Assembly (NCBI GenBank): GCA_002221725.1
Contig: NJFT01000100.1
Location: 1-64,000, forward strand
DNA length: 64,000 nucleotides
From: Scedosporium boydii
Lineage: Eukaryota > Ascomycota > Sordariomycetes > Microascales > Microascaceae
Direction: 5' to 3'
Of the stretch, positions 1 to 11,690 are shown piece by piece. Both the position numbers and the translations under genes were made by a program. How positions within the stretch are numbered: the first letter of the stretch is position 1; each line of letters starts with the position of its first letter. The notes beneath the pieces are model-generated. The model worked only from the letters and a program-made list of their open reading frames with translations, made no database searches and had not been told where the DNA came from.

Positions 1-3000
1 AAAACTCTGACTCTGACTCACAGTCCTTGCTGATCCTGCCGTCCCCGTCCCCGTCCCCGTCCCCGTCCCCCCTCCCACCACCACCCCTTCTTTTGCCTCC
101 CTCACCTTCCTCAACGCCCTCCCCAAAGCCTCCAACCTCACCCGCTCCCTAACAACCATCCCCCTCGCAAACTCCCTAATCGCCCTCCGACCCATCCCCG
201 CCCTCATATCCTGCCACCCCGCCAACTCCCCTGCCACCACCTGCTGCGCGTACCTCAGCTCCCTCCCTAAATCATCCACCTCCCCCCTCGCCCTCCTTAG
301 TTTTTCTTCTCTTTCCTCGCTGGCCCGCTGCTGCTTGCGCGGATCGTCGAGGAATGCGCCGAACCCGGCCGTCCAGCCTAACTTGGAGCCTGAGGATGAT
401 GATGAGGAGGTTGATCGCGAGCTATTGCCGTTGCTCATGGTGCTCCGCTCAAGGGCTTTTTGCGCTGTGCGGATCTGTGCAATGAGGGATGGGGGTCGGG
501 AGAGGGCTGAGAGGAGTGCTGTTATGGTGCTTTGTTGCGCTTGGAGCGTCGAGTGGAGGGTGTCGTAGGGATTGCTTTGCGTGGGTTCGAGGGAGCGCGT
601 GTAGATGTCGAAGGCGAGCTTGTACGGCTGTGGGAGGAACTCTAGCGTCGAGACGGCCCGACGCAAGAGTTTCGTAGCATCGTAGAGGTCTATAATATAA
701 TTCCGCATTAGTATCCTCATGCATGTAAGATCGGTCGGCTGTCGCTCACCTGTATTCACCAACGCCATGCGATTCGTCCTCCTCGTAACACTCCTCGTCG
801 AGTGATTCACAGACCTCACCATCTCCCTTGCATGATCCACAAACTGCTCCACCTCCCGCACATCCCTCACGGGCTCCATCTCATCACGAATCTTCTCCAG
901 CAGCGTCTCGGCCTTCAGCTTCGACCTCTTGGTCATCATATCGAGCCGAATCTCCGGCACGAGGAAAAATTCCCACAGCGTCTCGTGCGCCGCAAACGTC
1001 GGATGCGCCAGCATGATCTTCATGAACCAGTCCGTCATCGTTTGGATCTCGCGCAGCATCGACCGCGACGGCTTCACCGGGATCTGGAATGGCGACCGCG
1101 CCACCGCCACCGAAGGGATCCATGACGAGGGATTCTCCAGCGCCAGGAGGTCAGCCAGCGCCTCGAAGTCCGTCAGCGATCGTCTGCACGTCGTCACCGT
1201 GAAGCTGTGCCCGTCGGGCGTAGGCGCCGCGGATTTGAGAACCAGCCGCACCGTGCCGTCCTCGACGAAGAACGCCCGCACGACGCCCGTGATGCGCCAG
1301 TCGGCCCCCGCCGGCATGCTAAACAGCGTAAGATCGTCGAACTTGTTCCGCACGTCGTCGTCCTTGGCTAGTTCTACGGCCGTGAGCCCGCGCAGTTCCC
1401 GCGCCGCGACGTCCACGCGGGGGTCGGCTACGAGCATCCGCACGAGGTCGTACCGGCCGTACTTGCTTGCGAGCATGAGCGGCGTAAATTTTCGGTCGTT
1501 GGTGGCGTTGACGTCGACGTCGCAGCGCTCGAGGATGCGGTGGACCATCAGCGCATCCGTGACGATGTGTAGTAGCGTGTTTCCCTTGTTGTCGATGTGG
1601 TCATCAAGGTGAAGTCTCTCGCCGTCTCTCTGTGCGCGGCGGGCGGCGTCGAGTCCGGCGGCGACCATGACCGCGTACTTCTCCTGGTCGTAAGAGCGGC
1701 ATAAGGCGAAGAGTGGCGTCTGGCCGTTCTTATCCCGCTGCCTCCAAGGAACCAAAGGCCCGATTTTGGCTATCAGGTACGGCGCGTGGAATAGGTAATG
1801 GCCTAGGCTGCGACCCCAGATATCCTGCTTTGCAAAGTATTTCGTAACCTGCTCTGTCGTCGCGGTCGATAGGATTAGGCTTAGAAGGGTATCTATTATC
1901 TCGTGGTTGCCGATCTGTACCGCGGCGCTCACGAGCGTCGTATCTTCATTGTTAATGTCCTCTAATAATACTGAGAGGGGGTAGTACCGCGAAAGTGAAA
2001 GCAGGTATTTTAATGCTTCCACTCGCTCGTTCTGGACGGCCTGCATCACAACCGACTCCCCAAACGAGTCGTGTGTCTGCGATAGCCTCTCCACCGATAA
2101 GTCAGCCTCGAGCGCGCTGTTGATCGTGCCGAAGCTTGTCGCTCTTGACCGATAAGATATCTCCGAATTGCTGGACAAGCTGCGCGTGTCCATAGATACC
2201 TTCTTTAATCGTTTTATAGGCACCTGGATTTGTTGTTGTTGCTGCTGCGAGAAATAAGGACCTCCAGCTGCGGCATCGCCCTCCTCCATCGCCTCAAAGG
2301 GGAAGACGTGGCCTAGCCCAGACCCTAAAGAAAACCGCTCCGACACCGTCAATGAAGACCTCCTTGACGATCTACAGGACGCGTGCCGACTCGATCGAGC
2401 TGATGTGACATTCACCTCAGAATCGGAATCGGAAGATTCATCATCCTCGAGGGCCTCGTCTGAAGGCTCCATCATCTTCCTAAGCTCCCCTAGATTCCCC
2501 TTGGCGGCAGCATCCCACAGAGCCTTATTCCGCCGGCTCGCTTTGCGCAACCCGGCAGAATCCAAGGTAAGATACGCGAGAACCGCCTCGAACGTGCTCA
2601 AAGCATACCCCTTCTCTCCAGTGTCAATGTCGTCGATAAAAATAAAGTGCCGTATGTAGGTGAGCCGGGCCTGCAGATTCTTGACCTGCGCCCTAATGAC
2701 CACAAACAACAGCAATGATACGAGCGTGTCAGCCGTAACCGTCATCACGGGCTTTTCAGAAGCCGCGTCCGAGCCAGGATGAGTCTCCTCCCCTCGGCCC
2801 TCCGCCGCCTTCGTGGCGGTCTTCACTGTCGAGACGATGAGGGACAACATCTCCTGCGGACACATTGCGCCTCCCATCTTTTTGAACTCCTCTATCGCGA
2901 GCCCTAGCTGGATGATGAGTTCGTGCTTTCCCTTCGTGCCGCCCTCGATTACCACGCCGAGTTGCGAGACATCGATAAACTCCATCTGGCGGATTTTAGC

Positions 3001-4226
3001 TTCCAGCTCAAGATCGTACGGTCGCTTCAAGGCGCAAAGTTTGGGAAATAAGAGGTGATGGACGTTTTCGGCCACGTAGCGCTCGATAAGCCTCTCGACG
3101 ATGGCTCCGGTCAAGTCTGTCGTCGCGCCTATCAAAGCTAGTTGCTGCTTATCCACAGATTGAAAAATGTCAATACCGGCAGTGATGGCGCTTTCTAGAG
3201 TCGCCCTCATCACATCTTCGTCGTCCTCGGCGTAAAAGTTCTCCGTTACCGGTAGCGACCTCTCACTGACATGGTCGGCTTGCACCAACGAGGTGGCGAG
3301 CGCAGGGCCTATCCCATTCTCGCGAGCGTTCCTGATGGCCGCAGCGAGAGATCCATCCTGTTCCGGTTCCGGTTCCGGCTCGGGATCTGGGATGGTCTGC
3401 GCAGATGGGGGTGGAGGTAAGGGGTGTTCAAAGGCGGCAGTGAAGTCTCGAAATAACCTCTCCAGGCCAGGCTGCATATGCCTGGCGATGATGGGGAAGT
3501 GATTAAGGAGGTCGTGAAAGAATTTAATGTCCTTCTTCCTGCCAATGGTCGGTCGATCGCTCGATTCGGCGGGTGATGTGAGGTTCTGCTCTTCGATCTT
3601 TTTCTTGCCGACGCCTTCGACAAGAACGGCCGGGACGATGACGTCTTCGACCCAGGTTCCGATCAAGGGTTTTGATATGTAGTATATGAGCCATTGGCGC
3701 GGTTCTAATGCGTCGGAGTACCATAGCGTGTCGAAGAGTAGCTGCGCTTCGTTTGGCGCGCGGAAACCTATCGTTCAAGGTCATCCACAGTCAGCGCATG
3801 CTGTCAGGCCCATCGTCCGTCTCTCGCGCCAACAGGGACAGGGCGCGGAGCGTGTGGTGCTAGATGGGAAGAAACAATAAACCACATACCCTTGTTGCTG
3901 TACACGAAGCCATCCTTTATGACAACATTCCTACCATTTACCGTGTTGTACTGCTTCGCCTTGCCCCTCATATCTCTAAGGTTCGGCAACGGCTCTGGGG
4001 CGGCCGCGCCATTGGCAGCATTACCGCTCGGTATCCGAAGAACATGGCTCGCGATGAACTCCTCGGACAGTAGGATCTCTTGCGCGGTGGCATTCGTATC
4101 GGCTTCCCGATGAGTAAGGAGGATTTCAGTGGTGGGGACGAGTAGGACGTAGTGCTGGGTCTGAGCGCACTGGGCCGGCAGGGGACTCTTGAAGAAGGCG
4201 GCAAGGAAGGGATTGAGAGGTGGCAT
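1..4226 (-). CDS. VPS9-ankyrin-PX-BAR-like Rab GEF (Vrl1/VARP-like), 3' end cut by window
   Basis: Predicted endosomal Rab5-family guanine exchange factor. Exons read 4226-3890, 3767-750 and 689-1 (running off the window); introns of 122 and 60 bp with GTATGT and GTGAGC donors and CTGAC/CTAAT branch points restore a single frame of at least 1,347 residues. Domains in order: a conserved N-terminal part (about 1-290), a VPS9 fold (about 320-515, with the segment IRHFIFIDDI), a Ser-rich linker with a Gln run near 621, ankyrin-type repeats (about 680-905, including the segment FTPLMLASKYGR), a PX-like domain (about 930-1050, with PSSWIP and ending WEFFLVPE) and a helical BAR-like tail with a Gly-Thr repeat. 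This order matches yeast Vrl1, the VPS9 subunit of the VINE complex on endosomes; metazoan VARP shares VPS9 and ankyrins. The long exon is uninterrupted and strongly codon-biased. Orthology to Vrl1 rather than another VPS9-ankyrin protein is inference from architecture. Confidence 0.88.
41..70 (-). repeat. GTCCCC hexanucleotide repeat (5 units) inside the VPS9 gene
   Basis: Five exact GTCCCC units on the plus strand. Read on the minus strand in the gene's frame they give a Gly-Thr dipeptide run in the C-terminal helical region. A six-base unit can change copy number without breaking the frame, so length polymorphism between strains is likely. Confidence 0.85.
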
Positions 4227-7200
4227 CCGAGCTACATTCGGGCGTCGCGGCGTCCACCGGTAGGCGGAGCGCCCTCAGCAAAGCGGGTTACGGGTAGAGT
4301 CGGGGCAGCCGTGGTCGACTGGAATGGGGGGCCGCGTAGCTCGGGTCAGCTCCGAAGGTGCAGCTCTGGGGCCCGGATGAAAATGGATGACGTAGGTCGA
4401 TCTCGATCGCTCGGTTATCGGAACGCGCGTGAGAGATGGAGCTGTCGTGAGCTCAGGAGCCGAGATAGCCCGGTGTAGCGATTGCGCTTGATGGAAAGGG
4501 ATCGGTCCACAGCATGAGTGCTGGATTCTCAGTCTTGCGAAGGCGAGGAGCCAGTTGGGGGATTTTTAGGTCGCGAAGTCGCCAATAGATCAAAGAGACT
4601 GAACAGTGGATGGACCAGGGGGCGGCTCCTTTGGTCGCATCTCTTGCTGACTCAGGGTAAAACTCGAGGATCAGGTCCAAGAGAACAATGAAGCACTGTG
4701 GTGTGGGAGGATGGCAAGTAATTTACTTCTGCTTCCAAGACTATACCCAAGATGGATGGTTAATGGTCCCAGCACAACTTGTTCCTGCTCAGGAACATTT
4801 AGGTGAACATTAAATCTTGAAGCATCAGGTCAGGGACAGCGAGAGTGAGAGGGGTTTGCACCACTCCAATTTTACAAGCACGAAGTACTTTTCCTTCAAG
4901 CTGTGATCTTGCCAGCGCTGTGGCCTTATCGTTATCAGTGATTCCGGTGATCTGATTGGGCAAGATGCACCATGAGAGGTGATTTGCAGGCTGCAACCTT
5001 TGTAGCTTTAGTGGCCTCCATCCCTGGCATGTGCTTGGTCCGTGCCTGGGCATCGAAACATCTACATCTCCATCTCCATCACCATCACCATCATCACCAT
5101 CTCGGTCCCACCCTCACAACGGTGTTGTCCGATCTTCAAGCGAGAAGCCTAAAACTGGCTCGATTCTTATATTTGGCGTGTAGGGGAAAGGAACACGAAA
5201 TAGGAGGGGAAAAACGGATAAAATAAAAAGACGAAAAAAAAAGTGCAAAAAGCTCACCCCGGGCGTCGAAACGACCGAGGCTACGAAAAACCGCAGTTTT
5301 TACGGGACAACCATTGAGCAGGTGGAGATGCCATCCCCGAGCGTACCATAAGGTCCTGCTCGGTTGGAAACTTTGGGCTTGGGGTGGTATATATAACTTT
5401 GAGGCGACTGGTGGCGTCGTGTGTGGTTGAGGAAGGGGCGAAGGGGAGGAGCTCCTTCGAACTCCCATCATTGACGACGAGGAGAACTAAGCATGGCCAC
5501 CTACTTGCCTAGGAAGACGGCTACTTTCGACGCAGGGAAAAATGTCTTGTTAAACAAACCATCTCTCGACACTTCACCATCCAATTAACAGATCTGGCCT
5601 TCCCATGAGATTCAACATCCAACCCAAGTGACACCGTCCCGCCGCATTGTCTCGCGATGTCTTGTATCAAAACACTTTTCCTAGTGCGGGTTCAGCACGG
5701 AGAACTCTAGCGGCTAAGATGAGAAAAGACTGCGAGAACCATCTCGAGAGCCGACTATTAGAGTTCGGATTGACACTCGGTGTTTCCAGCAGATGGGTGC
5801 CTGGCCTTCCAGCATCTATGAGACCCCTTTCTTCTCTACAGAGAGCGATGGAGAAAAAGATCCGATATGAACGCGGAACAGAGCCCCAGAGTTGGTGGTT
5901 TGAGGGCGTTGCTATACCCCGGTGGTACAAGGCTCGTCGCAAGAACTACGTGAAGTCGACATAAAACGGTTGCAGTATTTTTTGTTAAGGCACTGAAGTC
6001 TACAAGTGCTATCTCGCAGTACGGCCCTCTGGCGAACCCTCTACCAATCTCTCTAAATCCGTTGAATGGGGATCACAAAAGCTGGGACATCTCTGACTCC
6101 ATAGAGTCACAGAGATTGATTCTTGCATATCAGATGAAATGAATGTGCGGTGGAGTGGTCGTTTGCAGATCGCCCGCCACACCATGAGACCTTTGTCTCG
6201 GGATCAGACCAGTCAACACTCGCAACTCTCGACGCCCACGACTGCGATCCCATCTTGGTTTGGACTCTAAAGCAATCACCGCGTTTAATAAAGCATGGAA
6301 AATACAATTCAAAATAGCCATTTATACGTCTGGAATACGATAGTCACCCAAATCTTATGGGAGGCAAATACCATCGTTTGACAAATTCCTTGGCTAGCAT
6401 CAAATCGCAGAGATCAAGTACTCGCATCATGACGAGCATTACGTAGGATTCAAAGACTCAAACCCTGAATAAGAAACCCCAAAACATAACGAGGGGCCAG
6501 GCAACGAATAAATACCCGTAAAATTGCATCTCAGTGATTTGAGATGTGGCAAGATCTGGAAACCGTGATCAGTTCCAGCTTTACCCGTTACCATTATGCC
6601 GCCCTTCTAAACCCCGCTTAATGCTTCACAATTCCAGCTAAGCCACTCTGGTCCGCCCGAAGGACGAAGCAAGAGGACATCAGCCGGAAACTTCCTCCGG
6701 TTGACCACTCGGAGACCACCACCGACTCGGTGGGTCCCGCCGATATTAAGATGCTATATGGACCCAGGAGGATACAGCATCTCTTCCAAGATTCTTGCCA
6801 AGATTGGTGCGCCAAAATGCCCTGTTTAGGTCTTTTTTGTCCATTATGCAGCTCGCTCCCGGATCGGAGTGTTAACGACAGCTCCGTGGGTTGTCGTGGG
6901 CCTGTTAGACACCGACCGACACGGACATCAGTCGGTCGAGCCTCCACAAACTTCCAACTTAGACGAGGTGCCATGGACGGAAATCGATGCTGCGATGCCA
7001 ACAAGCTGTTCTCTCGTGGATTTTGCCTTTTTTTTTTTCTGTATCTAGACTAGGCTGGCTAGGCCAAGACTTTTTTCTCTTTTCTTTTATGTTTTTCTCA
7101 TTTCTTGCATGCCTCATCTCGTCGGTTAATCCCAGCCCGTCTTGGCCACACGATCATCAACAGCTTTTACGCTATCGAGCCGCCGGCTCCTTCTTCAACC

Positions 7201-7589
7201 CATCATAGTAGTGAAACAGGCCCCATGTCTTGGCTCAGCATCTCCCACCATGGCATCGCTTGATTCTGGGGTAGTTTGGGTCCTTTTCTTGGCCCCGTTT
7301 TCGATGCGAGGAATCATTTTCCACGTACCTTACGGGCCGCCTTTTCGAAGCATCAATATGAAAAAATGGATATGAAAATTGAGAAAAATGAACGTACCGG
7401 ATGAGCTGTCAACTAGGGGAGGAAGAGTGCCTTAAGTAACCAATGCTGGGCGCAAGGGGCGAACTCTCCGCGTTTCCCCATCTCGAAGAAGAAAGAAAGA
7501 AAAAAGGAAAAAATAAGTTCCTCTTTCTCCAACTTGTGAGAGAAGTAAAAGAAGCTTCCATTTCCTTGTCCTCATTCCTTGGCAACAAT
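4227..7589. other. Intergenic region, divergent promoters
   Basis: This 3.4 kb separates two divergently transcribed genes. No open frame has a credible start, codon bias or recognisable protein. It holds a CAT/ATC triplet tract, a TATA-like TATATATAAC near 5388 with no gene I can place behind it, one 8/9 copy of the dispersed TACGAAGTA motif (4880), and CT- and T-rich stretches near 7030-7110. It presumably contains the promoters and 5' UTRs of both flanking genes. Confidence 0.6.
5059..5103. repeat. CAT/ATC-rich triplet tract
   Basis: Imperfect tandem triplets built from CATCTC, CATCAC and CAT units. The tract lies in intergenic DNA; a short frame across it would read poly-histidine, but no supporting gene structure is visible. 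Confidence 0.75.
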
Positions 7590-9069
7590 ATGGCTCGCTT
7601 GTCAACCCTCGGCCTTGGCCTCCTCTCATCCTCGACCACTGTAGCTGCCTCTCTCAGCAGCATCCTAACTTATGGAGATCTCGAGGCCGCCGAAGTGACC
7701 TCCGGCGACGGCCTCTGCGGCTGGGCGCCCCCCGACCCCCTCAACAGAGCTAAGCCCACATGCAGCACCTCCCTCCTCCAAGGCTTCGGCACGAAGCCAA
7801 ACCAATGGTTCCCCTGGACACACCGCCCCTACTGCGCCGACACGCCCTACTGCGTCTTCACGAACGCGCACTTCCACGGAAACCAAGGCGTCAGCATCAT
7901 CACAACCCCCGAGCTCGCAGCCAGCACCCTGAACAAGCTCGAGGAGACCTTCACGGCGCCGTTCCAGCAGCCCAAGAGCAGCGGGCCTCTGTACGAAGTC
8001 GTCGACATGCCGGGGAAGGGGAAAGGAGCGGTGGCGAAGCGCAAGATTCGTAGGGGAGAAAAGTTCATGGTGGATTATGCGGGGTTGATTGCCGATACGG
8101 CGTTTCCGGGGGCGACGAAGTTGGAGGCTGGGAAGAAGTTGCTGGATACGGCGGTTGACCAGTTGCCGAGGGGGCAGGCGATTAGGAGTCTTGCGAAGAG
8201 TACGAATACGACGGAGAGGGTTGTGGAGGATTTGTTGAGGACGAATTCATTTGGGATGACGTTGGAGAAGAGGAATATCATGGCCTTGTTTCCGGAGATT
8301 TCGGTAGGTTTTGCGCTGTCTTCCGTCCAATACCTGTTGGCACCGTGATGGGTCCGGGTTCAAAGAGGGCACTAACGCGACGGCCGTGATCCAGAGGATG
8401 AACCACGCTTGTAGTCCCAAGTGAGTAGCCCCCCCTTTCTCTTCATCTCAGCCTGGCACAGCGATGTTAAGCAATTCTCGCCATAGCTCGTTCATTCGAT
8501 TCTCAGAGAAGACACTTGCTACGGCAGCTATCGCCTTCCGAGACATCGAGCCCGGTGAAGAACTCACCATCAGCTGTACGTTCACTCCTCAAACTCGTAT
8601 CCTCACTTAATCAACAGAACCAACATCAACTAACGACCCTTCCTCTCCCCAAACAGACTCTGACTTCGGTATGCTCCGTGACGAACGTCAAGACTTCCTC
8701 CGCGTCCGCTGGGGCTTCACATGCACCTGCGCCCTCTGCAGCCTATCCGAAGAAGACGCCGCCGCCTCGGACGAGCGGCGCGAGAAGATCCGAGAAGTGC
8801 GCAACGCCGTGCTCAAGCACGTGAAGAAGAGCGAATTTAACCAGGCCATCAAGAAACACAAAATCATGATCGACCTCATCGTCGAGGAGGGGATGCTCGT
8901 GCCGCTGGGAGAGTATTATGACATCTTGGCTAGGTTGTATGATAGTGTTGGCGATAGGAGGAACGTGGAGAAGTGGGCGAGGAGGGCTATTGATGATCTG
9001 GAGTTGTTTGGGGGCGAGGAGATTTATGAGCAGGTCCCTGAGTTAAGGGATCTTTTGGATGGGATATAG
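7590..9069 (+). CDS. SET-domain protein with a secretory-type N terminus
   Basis: Protein lysine methyltransferase-like SET protein. Exons 7590-8303, 8395-8420, 8487-8575 and 8657-9069 (introns 91, 66 and 81 bp) join to 413 residues. SET hallmarks are the RMNHACSPN motif, encoded by the 26-nt second exon and its junction, then GEELTISY, and a post-SET-like CTCALC just after; these are the AdoMet and substrate pocket motifs of the family. A helical, TPR-like C-terminal segment follows. The first 22 or so residues (MARLSTLGLGLLSSS and on) are hydrophobic and look like a signal peptide, followed by paired cysteines (PYCADTPYC). I chose the ATG at 7590 (context CAACAATATGG); an in-frame ATG at 7443 would add 49 residues read from a purine-rich, UTR-like stretch. 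The substrate is unknown, and secretion versus nuclear action is unresolved. Confidence 0.85.
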
Positions 9070-9622
9070 TTGAATGGTCGAGTGGCGTCCTTGGTGTTTT
9101 CTTTTTTGTTCTGTAGGTGCATATATATTCGAGTTCTTTTTCTTTCATTTCTTCCCCTTTGATCTTTCGAAAGTCTTGCATATGGCTTGCTATTTGGATT
9201 GTCTTTACGCCGAGGATTATATCTCTCCTTACCACCCTCTCCGGAAGCTTTCCATCCGCGTAAGGGTCCTCCGGTGACGACAATCGTCTCGAGCCTTTTC
9301 CCGCGTCGGCTATAAAGACTTCAGGGAAACAACACCCTTCCCCCATCGACTCAAGTGCACCAAGGCCCCATCGAAAGTCGTATTTGATTAACAAGTACAC
9401 TAACAGAATACTTTTCCACGACGGAGCCCCGGGAAAAAAAACCGCGACCCCACTAGAGCCCCCACGATCCATCGCCCGCGGGAGGCTCGACCCGCGACGC
9501 GATCTTCCTTAGGGCTTTTCTCTCTCCATAAAAAAAATCCCTTCCCCATCACCACAACCCATCGATAAGTCTCTCGTGTTCTCTTCCGGCGACAGATCTT
9601 CAACCAATCAAATCACTTGGAA
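9070..9622. other. 3' UTR and tRNA upstream region
   Basis: T-rich 3' flank of the SET gene (9100-9160) followed by GC-mixed sequence leading to the tRNA. I see no gene here. Confidence 0.6.
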
Positions 9623-9711
9623 GCCCTCGTAGCTCAATCGGTAGAGCGTGAGACTCTTACACCTTCCCGAGTGGTATCTCAAGGCTGTGGGTTCGACCCC
9701 CACCGGGGGCT
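9623..9711 (+). tRNA. tRNA-Lys(CUU) with 16-nt intron
   Basis: Acceptor arms GCCCTCG and CGGGGGC pair over seven positions (one T-G), followed by discriminator T. The D arm is GCTC-AATCGGTA-GAGC and the T arm is GTGGG-TTCGACC-CCCAC. The anticodon stem TGAGA/TCTCA encloses the loop CTCTTAA once 9660-9675 is removed. The anticodon CTT is at 9656-9658 and the intron begins one base after it, the canonical position for eukaryotic nuclear tRNA introns. The mature length without CCA is 73 nt. Internal A and B boxes are intact, so this is a functional nuclear tRNA gene. Confidence 0.95.
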
Positions 9712-9735
9712 CAATCCCCCTGGCTTCCAGCGAAC

Positions 9736-9740
9736 TTTTT
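9736..9740 (+). terminator. Pol III T-run terminator
   Basis: Five consecutive T residues 24 bp after the tRNA 3' end, the usual RNA polymerase III stop signal. Confidence 0.55.
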
Positions 9741-10379
9741 GCCATCCTCTTCGTCCGCCCTGCTTTTCTTTTTTGTTCCCTTTTCTGTAAAGTTCTGGTC
9801 AGGCTATGGGTTTATCCTTGTCCCATGTGGTCCGATATCACCACCTTGATGACCCCTTTCAAACCGAGACAGGGTGGACACGCGTACGATTCGAGATGCC
9901 GAGGTATGACCTCTTCCGGGGTGTATGTATATAAAATGACAAGCTCATATTCTAGGGAAATAATAGTGGTACCCTTCGAGCAGTTGGCGAGAGGCTGAGA
10001 CTAATATACAAAGACAACTCTGAGGGAAAGCAGCCAAAGGGGGAATCCCGTATATCTAATCCCAAACTCCAGATATTTCTATGCCGATCCTGCCCAACGA
10101 TATATATAAACATAAAAAGAAACCAGATATCCATCTTAAAAAAAAAAAAAGAAAATCAAACAGTGTGAACTCAAAGAAATTTCTAGACAAGTTTAGTACA
10201 AGCTTCCCAAAAAATAACCTCCAACATGAAAAGGGGTGTAATGGAGAAAGATATCAAAACATCAGAAAATCAGAGCAACAAAAGACAACAAAAGACAAGA
10301 CAAGAAGAAGAGCAGCAGACAAAAGGAAAGCCACGCGGTTGGGCAAGATAAGCAATGGAGTTTCACGACAAGAAAACAC
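9741..10379. other. Intergenic, LDH 3' UTR
   Basis: Non-coding. The right half (10080-10380) is A-rich on the plus strand (U-rich in the LDH transcript), with repeated AAAGACAA-type words, consistent with a 3' UTR. No RNA gene seen. Confidence 0.55.
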
Positions 10380-11493
10380 CTAGCTGGTCTGCATGGGGTC
10401 CATGAGCGAGGTGATCGCCTCCTTAATCTGGAGCGCAGAGTTCCTCAAAGCCTCCTCTTCCTCAGGCTCAAGAACGAGCCTCGAAAGAGTCCTGGCGCCC
10501 TTGCTGTTCACCCTAGCGGGCACGCTGAGACAGACATCCTCGACGCCGGCATAGGTGCCGACCCTCGAGACGGTGAGGAGCGAATCCTCGTTCCGCACAA
10601 TAGCCCTGACGATGTGCGTGAGTGCCGAAGCAATAGCAAAGTCAGTGACGCCCTTCCGCTTAATAATCTCGTAAGCGGCCGTCTTGGTCCTCGTAGCGCA
10701 AGCACGAACGGACTTCTCCTCGTAGGGAATATCGGCGCCGTTGCAGAAATCGCGAAGACGCATGCCCTGGATGGTAGCGAGGGACCAGGGCACGACCTCG
10801 GAATCACCATGCTCTCCGATAACGAAGGCGTTGACGGAGTTGGGGTTCACATCGTACATGGCGCCGACCTCAGTCTGCAGACGCGCCGAGTCAAGCACGG
10901 TTCCCGAGCCGATGACGCGGTGGGAGGGAAAGCCCGAGAGCTTGTAAGCGACGTAGGTGAGGACGTCGACGGGGTTAGTGGCGATGAGGAGGGTGGTCTT
11001 GGGGGCGTGATAAGCGACCTCGGGGATGATCTTCTGGAAGATGTTGGCGTTGGCCTGCAGGAGCTCGAGGCGGGTCTGCCCGGGCTTCTGGTTGACGCCA
11101 GCGGTGACGATGACTACGGCGGCATCGTAGAGGTCGCGGTAGCCGCCGGCGTAGACGCGGGTTTGCGAGGACAAGGGCACGGCGTGGGAGATGTCCATTG
11201 CTTCACCCTCGGCCTTGGATTGGTTCACGTCGATGATGACGATCTCGGCGGCTAGGCCGCTGAGCATCAGGGCGTAGGCTGTGGAGGCACCGACATTGCC
11301 TGCTCCGATGACGGCGAGTTTGATGGGCTGCGGTGAAGAAAAATGGTAAGCTATCGAGATCGGGACCAGGGGAGAGAAAACGGGGCATGGGGGCCCCCAG
11401 GGCCAGGGTTTAAGCTTTTACCTTGAAGGGACAGTACCGTGAGTACACGATAACTTGCCCGTTGATGCTTTCGGTTGCGAAGAGGGAACCCAT
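10380..11493 (-). CDS. L-lactate dehydrogenase
   Basis: NAD-dependent interconversion of pyruvate and L-lactate in the cytosol. Exon 1 11493-11422 encodes 24 residues; after a 94-bp intron, exon 2 11327-10380 completes 339 residues, close to the family's usual 310-330 plus a short N-terminal extension. Visible features: Rossmann GAGNVG (32-37), the NAD-ribose Asp57, the substrate loop NQKPGQTR with Gln104 at the position that favours lactate over malate and Arg110, Asp170 and Arg173 in VLDSAR, and catalytic His197 in GEHGDSE. Malate dehydrogenase usually has Arg where this has Gln104, so LDH is the better call. A likely TATA element lies about 190 bp upstream. A 213-codon antisense frame over this gene is a codon-bias shadow. 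Confidence 0.92.
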
Positions 11494-11682
11494 ACTAATG
11501 GAATGTGGAGAGAGTGTGGGTGGTGGGTGTTGGGATAGTGGATCAAAAGTCTATATCGCGAACACAACAAACGAAGTGTAAAGTGATGTGGTGATAGAAA
11601 TACACACTAATATCTTGGCTTGATGAAATGAATTCAAAGATGCTAGTCCAAGCAGGCATCAACAACATCTCCAACTCCCACA

Positions 11683-11690
11683 TATTTATA
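11683..11690 (-). promoter_or_regulatory. TATA box of LDH gene
   Basis: TATAAATA on the minus strand about 190 bp before the LDH start codon, followed by a CT/CA-rich leader. A good match to the TATA consensus at a position plausible for a fungal promoter. Confidence 0.45.

Noticed and set aside
929..1612. 227-codon plus-strand frame
   Set aside because: Antisense to the ankyrin-PX part of the VPS9 gene, whose sense frame is uninterrupted and recognisable.
4972..5226. Frame with a poly-histidine run
   Set aside because: Produced by the CAT/ATC triplet tract in intergenic DNA; no gene structure around it.
10614..11255. 213-codon plus-strand frame
   Set aside because: Antisense shadow of the lactate dehydrogenase exon, Gly/Val/Asp-rich from reversed codons.
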